This document shows positions 1 through 6,682 of a DNA stretch of 23,161 bases, piece by piece (position 1 is the stretch's first letter; every line of letters begins with the position of its first letter). Source of the DNA: UBA11136 sp964482135 (GTDB lineage Bacteria > Pseudomonadota > Alphaproteobacteria > UBA11136); NCBI GenBank assembly GCA_964482135.1, contig CAYZWF010000033.1, positions 1 to 23,161 of the forward strand, written 5' to 3'. The notes below the pieces were generated by a model. It saw only the letters and a list, made by a program, of their open reading frames with translations. It had not been told where the DNA came from and made no database searches. The translations under genes were made by a program, and so were the position numbers.

Positions 1-80
1 CTGCAATGGGCCAAAATGTGAATACTTCGAGCTTATCTATGTCAGCCCCTTATTATTTGTTAACTATTTAAGAAGCCTTC

Positions 81-118
81 CGCCTCTCGATTCTCCCCAT
101 GGGGAAGCGGGAGAGGCG
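81..118. terminator. Long inverted repeat, probable terminator
   Basis: Perfect 8-base arms CGCCTCTC (81-88) and GAGAGGCG (111-118) enclose a second perfect palindrome TCCCCATGGGGA (94-105). No T-run directly follows on either strand, so a factor-independent terminator is not certain. It sits between whatever lies left of the window and the gene starting at 183. It could end an upstream transcript or be a small dispersed repeat. The first 80 bases hold nothing recognisable. Confidence 0.4.
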
Positions 119-182
119 CGGTCCGTGGTTTTGCATGGTTTTCAGGAAGAACAATGGAAAAGACTGTTAAAGGAACCGGTCC

Positions 183-743
183 ATGAAGGCCCCCGTGATT
201 CTGGCCTGGAGTGTTGTGGGACTCGCGGCGGTTGGCGCCAGCGCCAGCTTCCTCCAGGGCGTCAAAATGGACAAGACCGAGACGGCGGCGGTGACCACCA
301 CCGTTCCCGTGCGCGAGACGCCGTCTTCCGATTTCAAGGTGGTGGATATGGGACTCTTCAAGGTCCAGAAGGTGCGCGGCGGCAAGTCCGTACGCTATGA
401 AATCTTCAAGGTGGAAATCGAAATCAACAAGGGCGCGAAAATAGAAAAACTGGCCAAGCTCTCGCCGCGCCTGCGCCAAGATTTCTACATGGTCCTGCGC
501 AAGAAAATGACCCGGGTTCCCGATACCGGCGCCATTGCCCTCGATTCCCCGAAGCTGAAAAAGAAACTCATTTCCCTCGCCCGCAAACGCCTGGGGAAAG
601 GCGTGGTGCACGACATCCAGGTCACTGACTACCAGAAAGCCGTGCGCGAGTATATGAAGGAGGTGCAGGGGAAGAAGAAGATAAAGAAAAAATCCCCCCG
701 CGGAACATGGCTGGAAGGCGACAAGACCAGCCCCGCCCCCTGA
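183..743 (+). CDS. Membrane-anchored FliL-like hypothetical protein
   Basis: A 186-residue protein with one N-terminal hydrophobic segment (about residues 5-25) acting as signal anchor, then a Thr/Val-rich linker and a basic soluble domain. The domain runs from a beta-like stretch (FKVEIEINKG) through a helix (LRQDFYMVLRKKM) to LARKRLGKGVVHDIQVTDY. That order, with a strand, a helix and a closing 'G.V.D...TDY' strand, resembles the periplasmic domain of FliL, a stator-associated flagellar protein. This is a topological resemblance only. The Lys-rich C-terminus (KGKKKIKKK) is unusual. An AAAGGAA Shine-Dalgarno lies 9 to 10 bases before the ATG. The gene converges on bioA. The window also has motA and motB 16 kb away, so a motility role is possible but unproven. 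Confidence 0.6.
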   Translation: MKAPVILAWSVVGLAAVGASASFLQGVKMDKTETAAVTTTVPVRETPSSDFKVVDMGLFKVQKVRGGKSVRYEIFKVEIEINKGAKIEKLAKLSPRLRQDFYMVLRKKMTRVPDTGAIALDSPKLKKKLISLARKRLGKGVVHDIQVTDYQKAVREYMKEVQGKKKIKKKSPRGTWLEGDKTSPAP

Positions 744-746
744 CCC

Positions 747-782
747 GCCCCGGCTCCGACCCGTGATAGAGCGGCTCGGGGC
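747..782. terminator. Convergent terminator-like hairpin
   Basis: GCCCCG (747-752) pairs with CGGGGC (777-782), and an inner GCTC/GAGC pairing extends the stem. It fills the 48-base gap between the FliL-like gene and the end of bioA, so it could serve both strands. A short CCCCCTTT follows on the plus strand. Confidence 0.45.
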
Positions 783-791
783 TGACCCCCT

Positions 792-2120
792 TTACACTTC
801 CGAAATCACTTCCGCGATTCCGTCATAGGCACGGGAAAGGTCGTCCTCGGCGATGCAATAGGGCGGCATCAGATAAACCACATTGCCCAGGGGACGCAGC
901 AACAGACCGCGCGAAAGAAAATCCTCGCGCCGCTGCTGACTCCAGGCTGACCCATAGTCCTCATCGTCGCTCTCAAGGTCGAAGGCGGCGATGGAGCCCA
1001 TGACCCTGGTGCGGCGTACGTTGGGCAGGCGCGCGAGATCGCGCATCCTCTGGCGGTGAAGGTCTTCCATAGCCGCCACCCGCCCCAGGGTGGAGTCGGT
1101 TTCGAAAAGATCGAGCGAGGCCAGGGCCGCCGCGCAGCCCAGCGGGTTGGCGGTGAAGGAATGGCCGTGGGCCAGCGCGCTCTCGAAATCATCGCCCACG
1201 AAAGCATCATGAATCTCGTCGCTGCAGATGGTGGCGGCCAGGGGCAGGAATCCGCTGGTGAGCCCCTTGGCGAGACAGATGATGTCGGGCGCAATCTGCG
1301 CCTTGTCACAGGCGAACATGTGTCCGGTGCGGCCGAATCCCGTCATCACCTCGTCGAAGATGATCAGCACTCCCGCCTCGCGCAGCCGTTCGCATAAGGC
1401 GCGCAGAAATTCCGGACGGCACATGCGCATACCGCCCGCCCCCTGCACCAGGGGTTCGATGATAACCGCGGCCACCTCGCCGCCGTGGGAATCGAGAACG
1501 GCGTCGATTTGCGCCAAGGCCTCGGCTTCCTTTTCCGGAGCGCCGTTATCGCCCTCCCAGGTGGCGGCGAAGGGCAGGAACGTCACCGGCAGCACCAGAT
1601 CGTCGAAGGGCGTGTAGACCCCGGTGGACGCCCCCACCGACATGGCGCCCAGGGTGTCGCCGTGATAGCCACCGGAAACGGCGAGGAAACGCTTGCGCCC
1701 GGTCTCGCCCTTGTTGCGCCAGTACTGCCAGGCGATCTTCAGGGCCACTTCCACCGCCGTGGAACCGTTATCGGAATAAAATACCCGCGTCAGTTCCTGC
1801 GGCAACAACGCCGCCAGCCGTGCCGCCAGCCGCGCCGCCGGGGCATGGGTGAAGCCCGCGAACATCACCTGCTCGATTTGCTTGGCCTGCTGGGACACGG
1901 CCTCGGCGATGGCGGGATGGGCATGGCCGTGCAGCGTCACCCACCAGGAAGAAATGAGATCGAGAATGTCCCGGCCCTCGGCGGTGCGCAGCCACGCCCC
2001 TTCGCCGGAGACGATTTCCGGCGGCGGCGCGCCCGTACCCGCCTGGGTGAAGGGGTGCCACACATGGCGCAGATCGAGGCCGGGGATATCTTCTCGCTCA
2101 AACACGGGGTGTTCAGCCAT
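792..2120 (-). CDS. bioA: Adenosylmethionine-8-amino-7-oxononanoate transaminase BioA
   Basis: Converts 8-amino-7-oxononanoate (KAPA) to 7,8-diaminononanoate with S-adenosylmethionine as amino donor, the third ring-assembly step of biotin synthesis; a PLP enzyme of the cytosol. The 442-residue product fits the family length. Visible landmarks are SSWWVTLHGHAHP (58-69), the substrate-side SGGYHGDTLG (149-158), the PLP-binding Asp in IIFDEVMTGFGRTG (D256) and the Schiff-base lysine in CLAKGLTSG (K285). The open frame extends further upstream, but that part lies over bioD and has no BioA-like sequence. The ATG at 2120 gives MAEHPVFEREDIPGLDLRHVWHPF, a typical start. It overlaps the bioD stop by 8 bases, so translation is probably coupled. 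Last gene of the bioFHCDA operon. Confidence 0.95.
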   Translation of the reverse strand: MAEHPVFEREDIPGLDLRHVWHPFTQAGTGAPPPEIVSGEGAWLRTAEGRDILDLISSWWVTLHGHAHPAIAEAVSQQAKQIEQVMFAGFTHAPAARLAARLAALLPQELTRVFYSDNGSTAVEVALKIAWQYWRNKGETGRKRFLAVSGGYHGDTLGAMSVGASTGVYTPFDDLVLPVTFLPFAATWEGDNGAPEKEAEALAQIDAVLDSHGGEVAAVIIEPLVQGAGGMRMCRPEFLRALCERLREAGVLIIFDEVMTGFGRTGHMFACDKAQIAPDIICLAKGLTSGFLPLAATICSDEIHDAFVGDDFESALAHGHSFTANPLGCAAALASLDLFETDSTLGRVAAMEDLHRQRMRDLARLPNVRRTRVMGSIAAFDLESDDEDYGSAWSQQRREDFLSRGLLLRPLGNVVYLMPPYCIAEDDLSRAYDGIAEVISEV

Positions 2121-2772
2121 GCCCGCCCTCCATAAAACAAGGCGGCGAATTCTTCGCCAGCTGCGCCACGGCGTCGGCGTCCAGGGGATCGAGAAGGGGA
2201 ATTTCACCCACCACCGCCACCTCTCCGAACTGTTCCACGGCCTCACGGTTGGCGGAGCCGCCTGGACCACGGTTGGCGGCATCGGGCGCGCCGCAAAAGA
2301 CCACCCCGGCGATGTCCAGCCCCCGCGCGCGCAGGGCCTCAAGGCTGAGCAGGGAATGATTGATGGTGCCCAGAGCCGTGCCCGCCACCACCACCACCGG
2401 CAGGCCCAGATGCCTCATCAGATCGGCCATCACCAGCCCCTCGCCCAGCGGCGCCAACACCCCGCCCGCCCCTTCCACCACCACAGGCCGAGAACTCCCA
2501 GGTAAGGAAAAATCGTCGAGCCCGATCACCACCCCTTCACGCCGCACCGCTTCTTGGGGTGAAAGAGCCGCCTGCAACTCATGAACCGGGGCGTGAAAAC
2601 GCATCCCCGGCAGTCCACTCAGACGGCGCACGGTGGCGCTGTCGCCCTCCTCTTGCGCCAGCCCGGTCTGCACCGGTTTCCAATAGTCGCCGTCGAGGGC
2701 GCGCACCAGCCAGGCTGAAACCACGGTCTTGCCGATGCCGGTATCGGTGCCGGTGACGAACACCCCTTTCAT
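2113..2772 (-). CDS. bioD: Dethiobiotin synthetase BioD
   Basis: ATP-dependent carboxylation and ring closure of 7,8-diaminononanoate to dethiobiotin. The 219-residue protein opens with the P-loop GTDTGIGKT (8-16), carries the substrate-contact motif YWKPVQTG, and later shows VVVEGAGGVLAPL, the standard BioD glycine-rich motif. A GTG one codon upstream (2775) could also serve as start. The ATG is preferred because it forms a TGATG junction with the bioC stop, the same arrangement as at the bioF/bioH junction. It lies between bioC and bioA, consistent with pathway order. Confidence 0.95.
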   Translation of the reverse strand: MKGVFVTGTDTGIGKTVVSAWLVRALDGDYWKPVQTGLAQEEGDSATVRRLSGLPGMRFHAPVHELQAALSPQEAVRREGVVIGLDDFSLPGSSRPVVVEGAGGVLAPLGEGLVMADLMRHLGLPVVVVAGTALGTINHSLLSLEALRARGLDIAGVVFCGAPDAANRGPGGSANREAVEQFGEVAVVGEIPLLDPLDADAVAQLAKNSPPCFMEGGHG

Positions 2773-3635
2773 CACAGCTCTTCGTCCCTGGTGAAGAAGC
2801 CATACAGCACCTCATAGGTGACGCTGAAGCCCTCCCCGTTCTTTCCTTCCCCGTTCGCGCCGTCGATCTCCCTCAGCAAGGCGCGCATCTCTCCCGGCGA
2901 GCGCGGCTCATGGTCGGGATCGGGGACGCGGGCGCCGATGGCCTTGAGCTCATGCAGGAAGTCCTGGGCCGACGCGTGGTGACGCACAATACGCGCCTGT
3001 TCCACCCGGCCGCTTCCGCCAATGGTCGCGGTGGGCCACATGCCATCCAGCTCCTGGGCCGAGGGAAAAGAGGGAACGCCGGTCTCCACGCCATGATCTT
3101 CACAAGCCGCACACCACTCGCCGAGGCTTCCCGCCCCCAGCATGGTAAAGGCGAGTCGTCCGCCGGGGAGAAGACAGCCCGCAAGTCTCTCGATGGCGGC
3201 GGGCAGATCGTCAAACCATTGTAAGACCAAGCTGGCGGCGACCAGGCCGTGCTGTTCCGTTGGTTCCGGAGTCTCGCCGTCCATGACGGCGAAACCGGCG
3301 TCTTCAAGTGTTCCCGAAAGACGGTCCCGGCATTTCTCGAGCATCCGCTGTGAAATATCCGTAAAGAGACAGGGCGTATCTTCCAGCCATTCTTCCAGGG
3401 CAGCGCCTAAAAACCCGGTGCCGCATCCGATTTCCAGATAAGAGGAAACACCCCCTCCCCCTGCGATTATTTTTTGCGCCAGATCATCCGCCACTTGGCG
3501 CTGCAAAACGGCATAGCGGTCATAGCTCCCGGCGGCCTCGCCGAAGGCGCGCGCCACTTCGCGCTTGCGCTCCATGGCATCATGACCGGAGACGGAGTCG
3601 GAGGCCGGAGACTTGCGGGCTACAGAGCCACTCAT
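2772..3635 (-). CDS. bioC: Malonyl-ACP O-methyltransferase BioC
   Basis: SAM-dependent methyltransferase that methylates malonyl-ACP so that it can enter fatty acid elongation as a disguised primer, starting pimeloyl synthesis. The 287-residue product carries the class I SAM-binding motif YLEIGCGTGFLG (66-77), preceded by RAFGEAAGSYDRYAVLQ, which is characteristic of BioC, and followed by the acidic strand LFTDIS and the LVLQWFDD region. The ATG at 3635 overlaps the bioH stop in an ATGA junction. The open frame runs about 72 codons further upstream across bioH without BioC-like sequence, so the longer version is rejected. Its operon position beside bioH supports the BioC/BioH route. Confidence 0.93.
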   Translation of the reverse strand: MSGSVARKSPASDSVSGHDAMERKREVARAFGEAAGSYDRYAVLQRQVADDLAQKIIAGGGGVSSYLEIGCGTGFLGAALEEWLEDTPCLFTDISQRMLEKCRDRLSGTLEDAGFAVMDGETPEPTEQHGLVAASLVLQWFDDLPAAIERLAGCLLPGGRLAFTMLGAGSLGEWCAACEDHGVETGVPSFPSAQELDGMWPTATIGGSGRVEQARIVRHHASAQDFLHELKAIGARVPDPDHEPRSPGEMRALLREIDGANGEGKNGEGFSVTYEVLYGFFTRDEEL

Positions 3636-4318
3636 GACAGCTCGCCTATGAAAGTACGCAAATGATCGGCGCACCACTGGGCGTGGGTCTGGGGCAGCCC
3701 GTGATTGCCGCCGGGCGCGCCATGGAGCACCGTCCCCGGACGTCGCCCGTATATCTCCTGGGTCAGCGCCCAGGGCACGATCTCGTCCTCTTCGCCGCCC
3801 AGCGCCAACAGCGGAACCCTTTCGGCGGCCAGGGAGTCGCGCAGATCCCACTCGCCGAGCCAGTTCAGCCCCTCATTCAAGCGCGACTCATCCAGCCTCT
3901 TATCCTCCCCCTGCGGGGCCGCGCCGACGCCACAGCGTTTGCGAAAGTCATCCACGGTGGCTTGGGGCTCCCGCTTCATGCGCGCCGCCATGCGCTCGAG
4001 AATGCGCGGCGCCACACCCTGGGGATAATCCGCCGCGGCGGTAAAGCGCGGCATGCCGCAGACGCTCACCAGGGCATCCCAGGCAAAGGGGCGCTGCCGC
4101 AACAGCCACATAAAACCCAAAGAATGGCCCACCGCCACCACGGGTGCCCCGGTGATCGCGGTCCCTTCGGGACGGACCTCGGCCGGATGGCCGAAAAAGC
4201 CGAGATCGTGAACCAAGGTTGCCACATCTCCCGCCATGTCTCCCAGCGATTCGCGCAGGGAATTCCAGACTCCCGCATCGAATCCCCAGCCATGGACCAG
4301 AACCAGCTGTACCGCCAT
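3632..4318 (-). CDS. bioH: Pimeloyl-ACP methyl ester esterase BioH-like hydrolase
   Basis: An alpha/beta hydrolase of 228 residues, expected to remove the methyl group added by BioC and release pimeloyl-ACP for BioF. It begins with VLVHGWGFDAGVW, the HGWG oxyanion motif of BioH. The catalytic triad can be read as Ser66 (GHSLG), Asp179 (GGEEDEIVP) and His206 (GGNHGLP). The lid region RFTAAADYPQGVAPRILERM resembles BioH. Many bacteria keep bioH outside the biotin operon or use BioG, BioK or BioZ instead; here it lies inside, between bioF and bioC, with TGATG and ATGA junctions. The start is the ATG at 4318; a GTG one codon earlier is possible. Confidence 0.85.
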   Translation of the reverse strand: MAVQLVLVHGWGFDAGVWNSLRESLGDMAGDVATLVHDLGFFGHPAEVRPEGTAITGAPVVAVGHSLGFMWLLRQRPFAWDALVSVCGMPRFTAAADYPQGVAPRILERMAARMKREPQATVDDFRKRCGVGAAPQGEDKRLDESRLNEGLNWLGEWDLRDSLAAERVPLLALGGEEDEIVPWALTQEIYGRRPGTVLHGAPGGNHGLPQTHAQWCADHLRTFIGELS

Positions 4319-5598
4319 CACGACACGGCTCTTTTCGTGGCACGCTTTTTCTTATGCGAGCCCGAAGACTCACACCCCGCCAGCCGGACCACCGTTTCCG
4401 CCAGCCGCGCCAGATCATCCTCCCCGTGAGCGGCGGAAAGGGCGATGCGCAGGCGCGACGTGCCTTCGGGAACGGTGGGGGGGCGGATCGCCACGGCGAG
4501 GAATCCTTCCTCTTCCAGCGCACGGGAAAGGGCCAGCGCCGCCTCGTCATCACCCATAATCAAGGGCACGATCTGGGTCGTGGACGCGCCGCAATCGAGC
4601 CCCGCCCCGCGCCATCGCTCGCGCAACTCATCGGCCTTTCGCAACAGCCGCGCGCGCGCCTCCTCCATGGTTGGAATGAGGTCCAGCGCCGCATCCATAG
4701 TTCCCAGAACCGTCGGCGGCAGGGCCGTGGAATAGACCACGCCGCCACAGCGATTGACCAGATAGTCGCGCAATGCTCCCGAACAAGCGCAATAGGCCCC
4801 GAACCCGCCCAGCGCCTTGCCGAAGGTACCCATCACCAGATTGGCCGCGCCCGGATGATCGGCGCTCATCCCGAAACCGTCCTTGCCCAGAACCCCCGTG
4901 GCATGGGCCTCGTCGAGATAGAGGAAGGCGTTGAAGCGGCTTGCCAGCTCGCCCAGAGCGCCAATATGGGCGCGGTCGCCGTCCATGCTGAAAACCGTCT
5001 CCGAAAGAATAAACACGGGAACATTTTCCGCGGCTCCTTCTCCGCCGGGGATTTTCGCCGCCAGCAGTTCCTCAAGATGGCCCATATCGTTATGGCGGTA
5101 TCGGATCTGGCGCACACCCGCGGCGTTGCACCCCGCATGAAGGCTGGCATGATTGAGACGGTCGGCGAAAACCAGCGGCTGCGCCCCATGCACCCGGACA
5201 TCCAGCAAGGCCGGCAGGATCGAGGCATTGGCCTGATAGCCCGAAGCAAACAGCAATGCCGATTCCGTTCCCTTGCCGCGGGCGAGTTTCTGTTCCACCC
5301 GCGCGAAGGGCTCGAGATTACCGCTCACCAGCCGCGAGGCGCCGCTGCCCGCGCCCCAGCGCTCACCCCAAAGGGCTGCCCGCTCGATCAGTTGAGGATG
5401 GCGGGACAGCCCGAGATAGTCGTTGGAGGAGACATTCACCAGTTCGCGCCCGTCCACCATCACCATTCCGGGGGGCAGCGGCGATTCGCCGGAGTCGCCG
5501 GAGTCCTTGAGACCAACCTCGCGCAGAACCCGGCGCCGTCCCGAATTCTCCAGCCCGTTGCAAAAGGTAGCGAAGACACGCTCCGGCGTCACCGGCAT
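4318..5598 (-). CDS. bioF: 8-amino-7-oxononanoate synthase BioF
   Basis: PLP enzyme that condenses pimeloyl-ACP (or -CoA) with alanine to give KAPA. The 426-residue protein has the alpha-oxoamine synthase landmarks: VNVSSNDYLGLSRHP (54-68), GSGASRLVSGN (84-94), DRLNHASLHAG (146-156), YLDEAHATGVLG (227-238) and the Schiff-base lysine in GTFGKALGG (K261). The ATG at 5598 is chosen because GAGGT lies 7 bases before it; a GTG three codons upstream is possible. The C-terminus ends in a basic tail (SHKKKRATKRAVS), longer than usual. First gene of the operon; its leader holds three 16-base tandem repeats and a perfect palindrome. Confidence 0.95.
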   Translation of the reverse strand: MPVTPERVFATFCNGLENSGRRRVLREVGLKDSGDSGESPLPPGMVMVDGRELVNVSSNDYLGLSRHPQLIERAALWGERWGAGSGASRLVSGNLEPFARVEQKLARGKGTESALLFASGYQANASILPALLDVRVHGAQPLVFADRLNHASLHAGCNAAGVRQIRYRHNDMGHLEELLAAKIPGGEGAAENVPVFILSETVFSMDGDRAHIGALGELASRFNAFLYLDEAHATGVLGKDGFGMSADHPGAANLVMGTFGKALGGFGAYCACSGALRDYLVNRCGGVVYSTALPPTVLGTMDAALDLIPTMEEARARLLRKADELRERWRGAGLDCGASTTQIVPLIMGDDEAALALSRALEEEGFLAVAIRPPTVPEGTSRLRIALSAAHGEDDLARLAETVVRLAGCESSGSHKKKRATKRAVS

Positions 5599-5621
5599 CA
5601 CTGGCACCTCTACGGCCCCGA

Positions 5622-5669
5622 CCCGCTCCGAAAAAAGCCCGCTCCGAGAACAGCCCGCTCTGAGAAAAG
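5622..5669. repeat. Three 16-bp tandem repeats in the bioF leader
   Basis: Three adjacent copies of about CCCGCTCCGARAAMAG occupy 5622-5637, 5638-5653 and 5654-5669, differing at a few positions. On the bioF strand each copy ends GGAGCGGG, which looks like a degenerate ribosome-binding core. The array lies just before the bioF start, within its presumed 5' untranslated region. Confidence 0.7.
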
Positions 5670-5689
5670 AAAAGACCCCTTCTTTTCTT
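5667..5689. promoter_or_regulatory. Perfect palindrome upstream of bioF, candidate operator or weak terminator
   Basis: AAGAAAAGA (5667-5675) and TCTTTTCTT (5681-5689) are perfect 9-base arms around a 5-base centre. On the minus strand a hexamer TTGACA (5710-5705) stands 17 bases before this element, so the palindrome could overlap the -10 region of a bioF promoter. As RNA it would be a weak A/U-rich hairpin followed by a pyrimidine tract, so it could instead end the regulator's transcript. Both readings are inference. Confidence 0.4.
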
Positions 5690-5772
5690 GCCTCAGGCCC
5701 GAGATGTCAATTACCGGGATAGATTCTGGAGGAATTCGCGGTCTCAAGCGGTTCGCGTGGAGAGAGAGGCGC

Positions 5773-6279
5773 TCAGTCCTCGTCGCCGGTACGGCGTTCC
5801 ATGCCGCCCGGCGGTCCGGCCACGCCGCGTCCCGACGTGATCAGGGAATCGCTGAAGAAGCGGCCCAGGAAGATCAGCGATTCGAGAATTTTTTCGATGT
5901 CTTCCTTGGTGTGGTCCTTGTCCTTGAGGGCGGCGATCTGGCTGTTGAACATATCCACCATCACGTTCCTCAATTCCACCCCCTTTTCCGACAGGCGCAC
6001 CCGCACCAAGCGGCGGTCACGGGGGGAACGCTCCTGAATCAGATAGCCGTTTTCCACCATCTTTTTGAGGTTATAGGAAACGTTGGAGCCCAGGTAATAG
6101 CCGCGATGGGTGAGTTCCCCCACCGTCACTTCCTCGCCGGCGATGTTATAGAGAATGATGGCCTGGATATTATTGATATCCTGAACACCCACGCGATCCA
6201 GTTCGCTCTTCACCACCTCGAGAAACTGGCGGTGCAGGCGCTCAATCAGATTAACCGCGTTAAGATAGGTTTCTTCCAC
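5773..6279 (-). CDS. MarR-family transcriptional regulator, LdtR-like
   Basis: A 168-residue winged-helix regulator. An N-terminal dimerisation helix (YLNAVNLIERLHRQFLEVVKSEL) leads to a helix-turn-helix around GELTHRGYYLGSNVSYNLKKMVENG (about 54-80), a wing with the basic DRRLVRVRLSEKG, then a long C-terminal dimer helix. The recognition segment GYYLGSNVSYNLKK closely matches the alphaproteobacterial LdtR group of MarR proteins as I remember it; LdtR is linked to cell-wall L,D-transpeptidase control and osmotic tolerance. The C-terminal tail (GVAGPPGGMERRTGDED) is disordered. It is transcribed away from hemB across a 394-base AT-rich region and lies 174 bases upstream of bioF on the same strand. 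Its targets cannot be seen from the sequence. Confidence 0.88.
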   Translation of the reverse strand: MEETYLNAVNLIERLHRQFLEVVKSELDRVGVQDINNIQAIILYNIAGEEVTVGELTHRGYYLGSNVSYNLKKMVENGYLIQERSPRDRRLVRVRLSEKGVELRNVMVDMFNSQIAALKDKDHTKEDIEKILESLIFLGRFFSDSLITSGRGVAGPPGGMERRTGDED

Positions 6280-6489
6280 GTAACCCCCGTTTTAAATTAA
6301 TTGATCACAACGCATTCAAATTAATGAAAAATACCAGCAAGGCGGAGCGTCAATTTCCGGAGATTCCCCAGGAGAGTCCCCGGCGTCCCCGTTAACCCTG
6401 TTACGAATGAAACATACTTTAGAAAATTTTACGAAAGATCAATCCTTTCCGTCAGTTTCGCTTAATTCAACACTCTCCTGGCGAGTGCT

Positions 6490-6538
6490 CCCCCGGTAGT
6501 CCCCCGGTAGTCCCCCGATCATCCCGAATATCATCCCG
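6490..6538. repeat. 11-bp tandem repeats plus 9-bp direct repeat
   Basis: CCCCCGGTAGT occurs at 6490-6500 and 6501-6511, followed by a diverged third copy CCCCCGATCAT (6512-6522). The third copy runs into ATCATCCCG, present at 6518-6526 and again at 6530-6538. The cluster lies between two AT-rich blocks. Confidence 0.7.
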
Positions 6539-6589
6539 GGCGCCATGGCCTGGTTGTCATATGGCTGAAAATAGGAAATATTTATATTG

Positions 6590-6606
6590 TATAGGATATA
6601 CCTATA
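6590..6606. promoter_or_regulatory. Palindrome upstream of hemB, candidate operator
   Basis: TATAGG (6590-6595) and CCTATA (6601-6606) are inverted around ATATA. It lies just downstream of the candidate -10 hexamer and about 70 bases before the fusion gene's start codon. An Xre-type repressor binds a symmetric site of about this size, so autoregulation by the fused HTH is a reasonable inference. Confidence 0.4.
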
Positions 6607-6643
6607 GTCCTATGGTGGTCCCCATGATATTGGAATAATGACC

Positions 6644-6682
6644 CTGATATGACTCTGAAATTATAACTCTGATATGACTCTG
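6644..6682 (+). repeat. Direct repeat covering the hemB start codon
   Basis: CTGATATGACTCTG occurs at 6644-6657 and 6669-6682, exactly 25 bases apart. The second copy contains the start codon of the HTH-HemB gene (6674-6676), and no Shine-Dalgarno is visible before it. The first copy holds an ATG in equivalent sequence context but is followed by TGA one codon into the fusion gene's frame-equivalent, so it is not an alternative start for the gene. Confidence 0.6.

Larger units (their letters stand above)
6280..6673. promoter_or_regulatory. AT-rich divergent regulatory region between marR-like gene and hemB
   Basis: 394 bases with no convincing gene. The part near the regulator (6285-6450) is AT-rich, with AAATTAAT present twice, about 30 bases apart. 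The middle (6490-6538) holds short CCCCC-based direct repeats. The right part (6550-6673) is very AT-rich with several palindromes and a near-duplicate of the hemB start region. A possible promoter for hemB is TTGTCA (6554-6559), a 17-base spacer and AATATT (6577-6582). Both divergent genes probably have their promoters here. Confidence 0.5.

Noticed and set aside
33..42. TTATCTATGT, close to the BioR box TTATCTATAA
   Set aside because: Two of ten positions differ, and it does not lie upstream of any biotin gene; bioF starts at 5598 on the other strand. Probably chance.
2121..2342. N-terminal extension of bioA in the same open frame
   Set aside because: It overlaps bioD in another frame, has a Trp/Arg-rich shadow composition, and the ATG at 2120 gives a normal BioA start.
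3636..3851. N-terminal extension of bioC
   Set aside because: It lies over bioH, lacks family sequence, and the ATG at 3635 forms a regular ATGA junction.
5608..5772. A small gene between bioF and the MarR-like gene
   Set aside because: No frame with a start and credible ribosome site; the space is filled by repeats and a palindrome.
4219..6300. 693-codon open frame on the plus strand
   Set aside because: Shadow of bioF, bioH and marR on the opposite strand; low-complexity His/Arg/Gln-rich translation and no recognisable domain.
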